15,227 nucleotides of DNA. Origin: CAVEFW01 sp964579575. GTDB taxonomy: Bacteria; Actinomycetota; Coriobacteriia; Coriobacteriales; Eggerthellaceae. The stretch is from NCBI GenBank assembly GCA_964579575.1, contig CAZOGL010000038.1, positions 1 through 15,227 on the forward strand, given 5' to 3'. Under the pieces are notes generated by a model. It did not search any database. It saw nothing but the letters and a program-made list of their open reading frames with translations, and was not told the DNA's origin. Positions within the stretch are counted from its first letter, which is position 1; every line of letters starts with the position of its first letter. Shown in pieces: positions 13,703 to 15,227 of the stretch. The translations under genes and the position numbers were made by a program.

Positions 13703-15017
13703 TTACTCCGCGGTCTCCTCGGCAGGAGCCTCTTCGGCCTCTTTGACCTCTTCAGTCTCCTTGNNNNNNNNNNNNNNNNNNNNNNNNNNNNNNNNNNNNN
13801 NNNNNNNNNNNNNNNNNNNNNNNNNNNNNNNNNNNNNNNNNNNNNNNNNNNNNNNNNNNNNNNCGAGCCGGCTTCTCCTCGGGCTGGATGCTCTCGTCAA
13901 CCTCAATCTCGATGCCGAGTTCAGCAGCGGCAGCCTTCATGGACAGGCTGATGCGACGACGCTCGGGGTTGACATCCATAACCTTGACCTTGACCTCGTC
14001 GCCAACCTTGACGACCTGGGCCGGAGTATCGATGTGCTTTGCGGCCATCTCGGAGATATGGACCAAACCCTCGATGGAATCGCCAAGAGCAACGAATGCA
14101 CCAAAAGGAACGACCTTGGTGATCTTGCCATCGACGATGGAGCCGACCGGGTAAGACTCGACGAGCTTGACCCACGGATCCTCAGTGGTCTGCTTCAGGC
14201 CGAGGCTGATGCGCTCACGCTGGAGATCGACGTCGAGAACCTCGACCTCAACCTCGTCGCCAACCTTGACGACCTCGGAAGGATGGTTGACATGGTTCCA
14301 AGAAAGCTCGGAGATATGGACCAGACCGTCGATACCGCCAAGGTCGACAAACGCGCCGAAGTCGACGATGCTGGAGACGGAGCCCTTGAGGCGCATGCCC
14401 TTGGTAAGCTTGGAGAGAATCTCAGCACGCTCGTTGCGACGGCCCTCCTCGAGGAGAACGCGACGGGACAGAACAACGTTGTTGCGGTTGCGATCCATCT
14501 CGATGACGCGAGCCTCAACCTCGGTGCCGAGGTACATATCAAGATCCTTTACACGGCGAAGGTCAACAAGGGAGGCAGGCAAAAATCCGCGAAGACCGAT
14601 GTCGAGAATAAGGCCGCCCTTGACAACCTCGATAACCTCGCCAGTAACGATCTCGCCAGCCTTGAACTTCTCCTCGACGCTGATCCAGGCGCGCTCGTAC
14701 TCAGCGCGCTTCTTGGACAGGATCAGACGGCCATCCTTGTCCTCCTTTTGGAGAACGAGAGCCTCGAGCTTGTCGCCGATAGAGACAATCTCGCTCGGAT
14801 CTGCGTCCTTGCGGATGGACAGCTCACGAGAGGGAATGACACCCTCGCTCTTGAAGCCGATGTCCACCAGGACCTCGTCATGCTCAATCTTGACAACCGT
14901 ACCGTCGACAAGGTCGCCCTCGTCAAAATCGGTCAGGGTGCCATCGATCATGGCATTCATCTGATCGTCGTCGATGTCAGTGAAATCGATAACAGAAGTG
15001 TTCTTGATTTCGGTCAA
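13703..15017 (-). CDS. rpsA: 30S ribosomal protein S1 (interrupted by an assembly gap)
   Basis: Binds mRNA on the 30S subunit and helps translation initiation. The start is a TTG at 15015-15017. It has AAAGGGG six bases upstream and an in-frame TGA further up, and the first internal ATG is about 20 codons in. From TTG, four S1 RNA-binding motifs are visible at about 33-103, 119-186, 206-275 and 290-362 (for example DFGAFVDLGGIDGLVHISEL). This resembles the short S1 of Gram-positive bacteria rather than the six-domain E. coli protein. After residue 384 (EKPA) a run of 100 N hides part of the C-terminus. Beyond it the frame ending at 13703 gives an acidic tail (KETEEVKEAEEAPAEETAE), taken as the true end. 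Because 100 is not a multiple of three, the two parts are in different frames as assembled. True length is unknown. Confidence 0.94.
13764..13863. other. Assembly gap of exactly 100 N
   Basis: A fixed run of 100 unknown bases inside the 3' part of rpsA, the usual placeholder for a scaffold join of unknown size. The missing stretch probably encodes repetitive Ala/Glu/Lys-rich tail, which may be why assembly failed there. Confidence 0.98.
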
Positions 15018-15157
15018 AACGGACCCCTTTCAAAAATGGGGGACCCTTCGCCATGAATGTTGCTTACATTATTCATGTTCGCAGGTGCGGTTTAACCCGC
15101 ATCAAACATGTCTCGGGGGCCTACAGTTACTATGCTTGCGCCAACCTAAACGCAAGT
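15018..15157 (-). promoter_or_regulatory. Structured 5' leader of rpsA
   Basis: About 140 nt between the putative start of transcription and the TTG codon can form a chain of hairpins. The first is CTTGCG/CGCAAG (15135-15156). The second is CATGTT/AACATG (15074-15110) enclosing TGCGG/CCGCA. The third is AATGT/ACATT (15056-15070). Last comes a stem in which GGGG of the Shine-Dalgarno (15024-15027) pairs with CCCC (15038-15042). The last stem would hide the ribosome binding site. Autogenous translational control of S1 is known in E. coli; its operation here is inference. Confidence 0.4.
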
Positions 15158-15168
15158 TTTTTGATTTT
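15135..15168 (+). terminator. Terminator-like hairpin reading on the plus strand, antisense to the rpsA leader
   Basis: CTTGCG, a 10-base loop and CGCAAG are followed on the plus strand by TTTTTTGATTTT. It looks like a short intrinsic terminator for plus-strand transcripts. No plus-strand gene precedes it, so it may simply be the first leader hairpin of rpsA next to an A-rich promoter, or it may stop antisense RNA. Confidence 0.3.
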
Positions 15169-15172
15169 AGCA
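15164..15172 (-). promoter_or_regulatory. Probable extended -10 promoter of rpsA
   Basis: On the minus strand TGCTAAAAT is an extended -10 element (TGn plus TAAAAT, five of six matches to TATAAT). No -35 consensus is seen 16-18 bp upstream, which fits an extended -10 promoter. It implies a leader of about 140 nt. Confidence 0.5.
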
Positions 15173-15227
15173 TGTAAAGCGCGAAATTCTTCGACGCTTC
15201 TTCATTCCCACATATTTTTTTGTGTCA
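15173..15227. other. Right-edge stretch, no gene seen
   Basis: A+T-rich sequence upstream of the rpsA promoter. It contains a small CACA...TGTG inverted pair around a T7 run near the edge, and no open frame that can be supported. Confidence 0.4.

Noticed and set aside
13569..15056. A 495-codon plus-strand frame antisense to rpsA
   Set aside because: Same in-phase antisense effect, with the N-run read through as unknown residues. Its Leu/Asp/Val-rich product mirrors the S1 codons.

Overview
The window is ordinary chromosomal sequence from what looks like a Gram-positive, probably actinobacterial and possibly coriobacterial, organism. The assignment is inference. It rests on a ribosomal protein S1 with four S1 motifs and an acidic tail, class A penicillin-binding proteins, an ArgR-controlled argJ-argB-argD-argR block, and a codon use that nearly avoids TTA, CTA and TCA. 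No mobile element, CRISPR array, tRNA or rRNA was found. A run of exactly 100 N (13764-13863) marks a scaffold gap inside rpsA.

Layout, left to right. Positions 1-338 hold no convincing gene, only the tyrS terminator and one tiny ORF. tyrS (tyrosyl-tRNA synthetase) and a long U32-family protein (probably an RlhA/TrhP-type RNA hydroxylation factor) lie in that reverse order on the minus strand and could be co-transcribed. A 51-bp divergent promoter region separates the U32 gene from the only plus-strand gene, a class A penicillin-binding protein whose mRNA looks leaderless. After a strong bidirectional terminator come a small lipoprotein gene and a second, paralogous class A penicillin-binding protein, both on the minus strand. 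The two PBPs therefore form an inverted pair around the lipoprotein gene.

From 9297 to 13459 lies an arginine biosynthesis block. argJ, argB and argD read in that order on the minus strand and end in two hairpins. argR follows with its own promoter, which carries a perfect TATAAT and an ARG-box-like element. argC, which often starts such clusters, is not present. AT-rich motifs sharing TTTGCATWAA occur upstream of argJ, upstream of argR and downstream of argR, and are candidate ArgR sites. ArgJ, ArgB and ArgD supply acetyl-group recycling, N-acetylglutamate phosphorylation and acetylornithine transamination, and ArgR is the arginine-sensing repressor.

The right end carries rpsA (minus strand). 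It starts at a TTG codon behind a strong Shine-Dalgarno and a hairpin-rich leader of about 140 nt, and ends in a strong terminator. I see no clearly new multi-gene system. The points most worth a second look are the leaderless PBP promoter, the inverted PBP pair with its lipoprotein, the structured rpsA leader, and the shared putative ArgR motifs.
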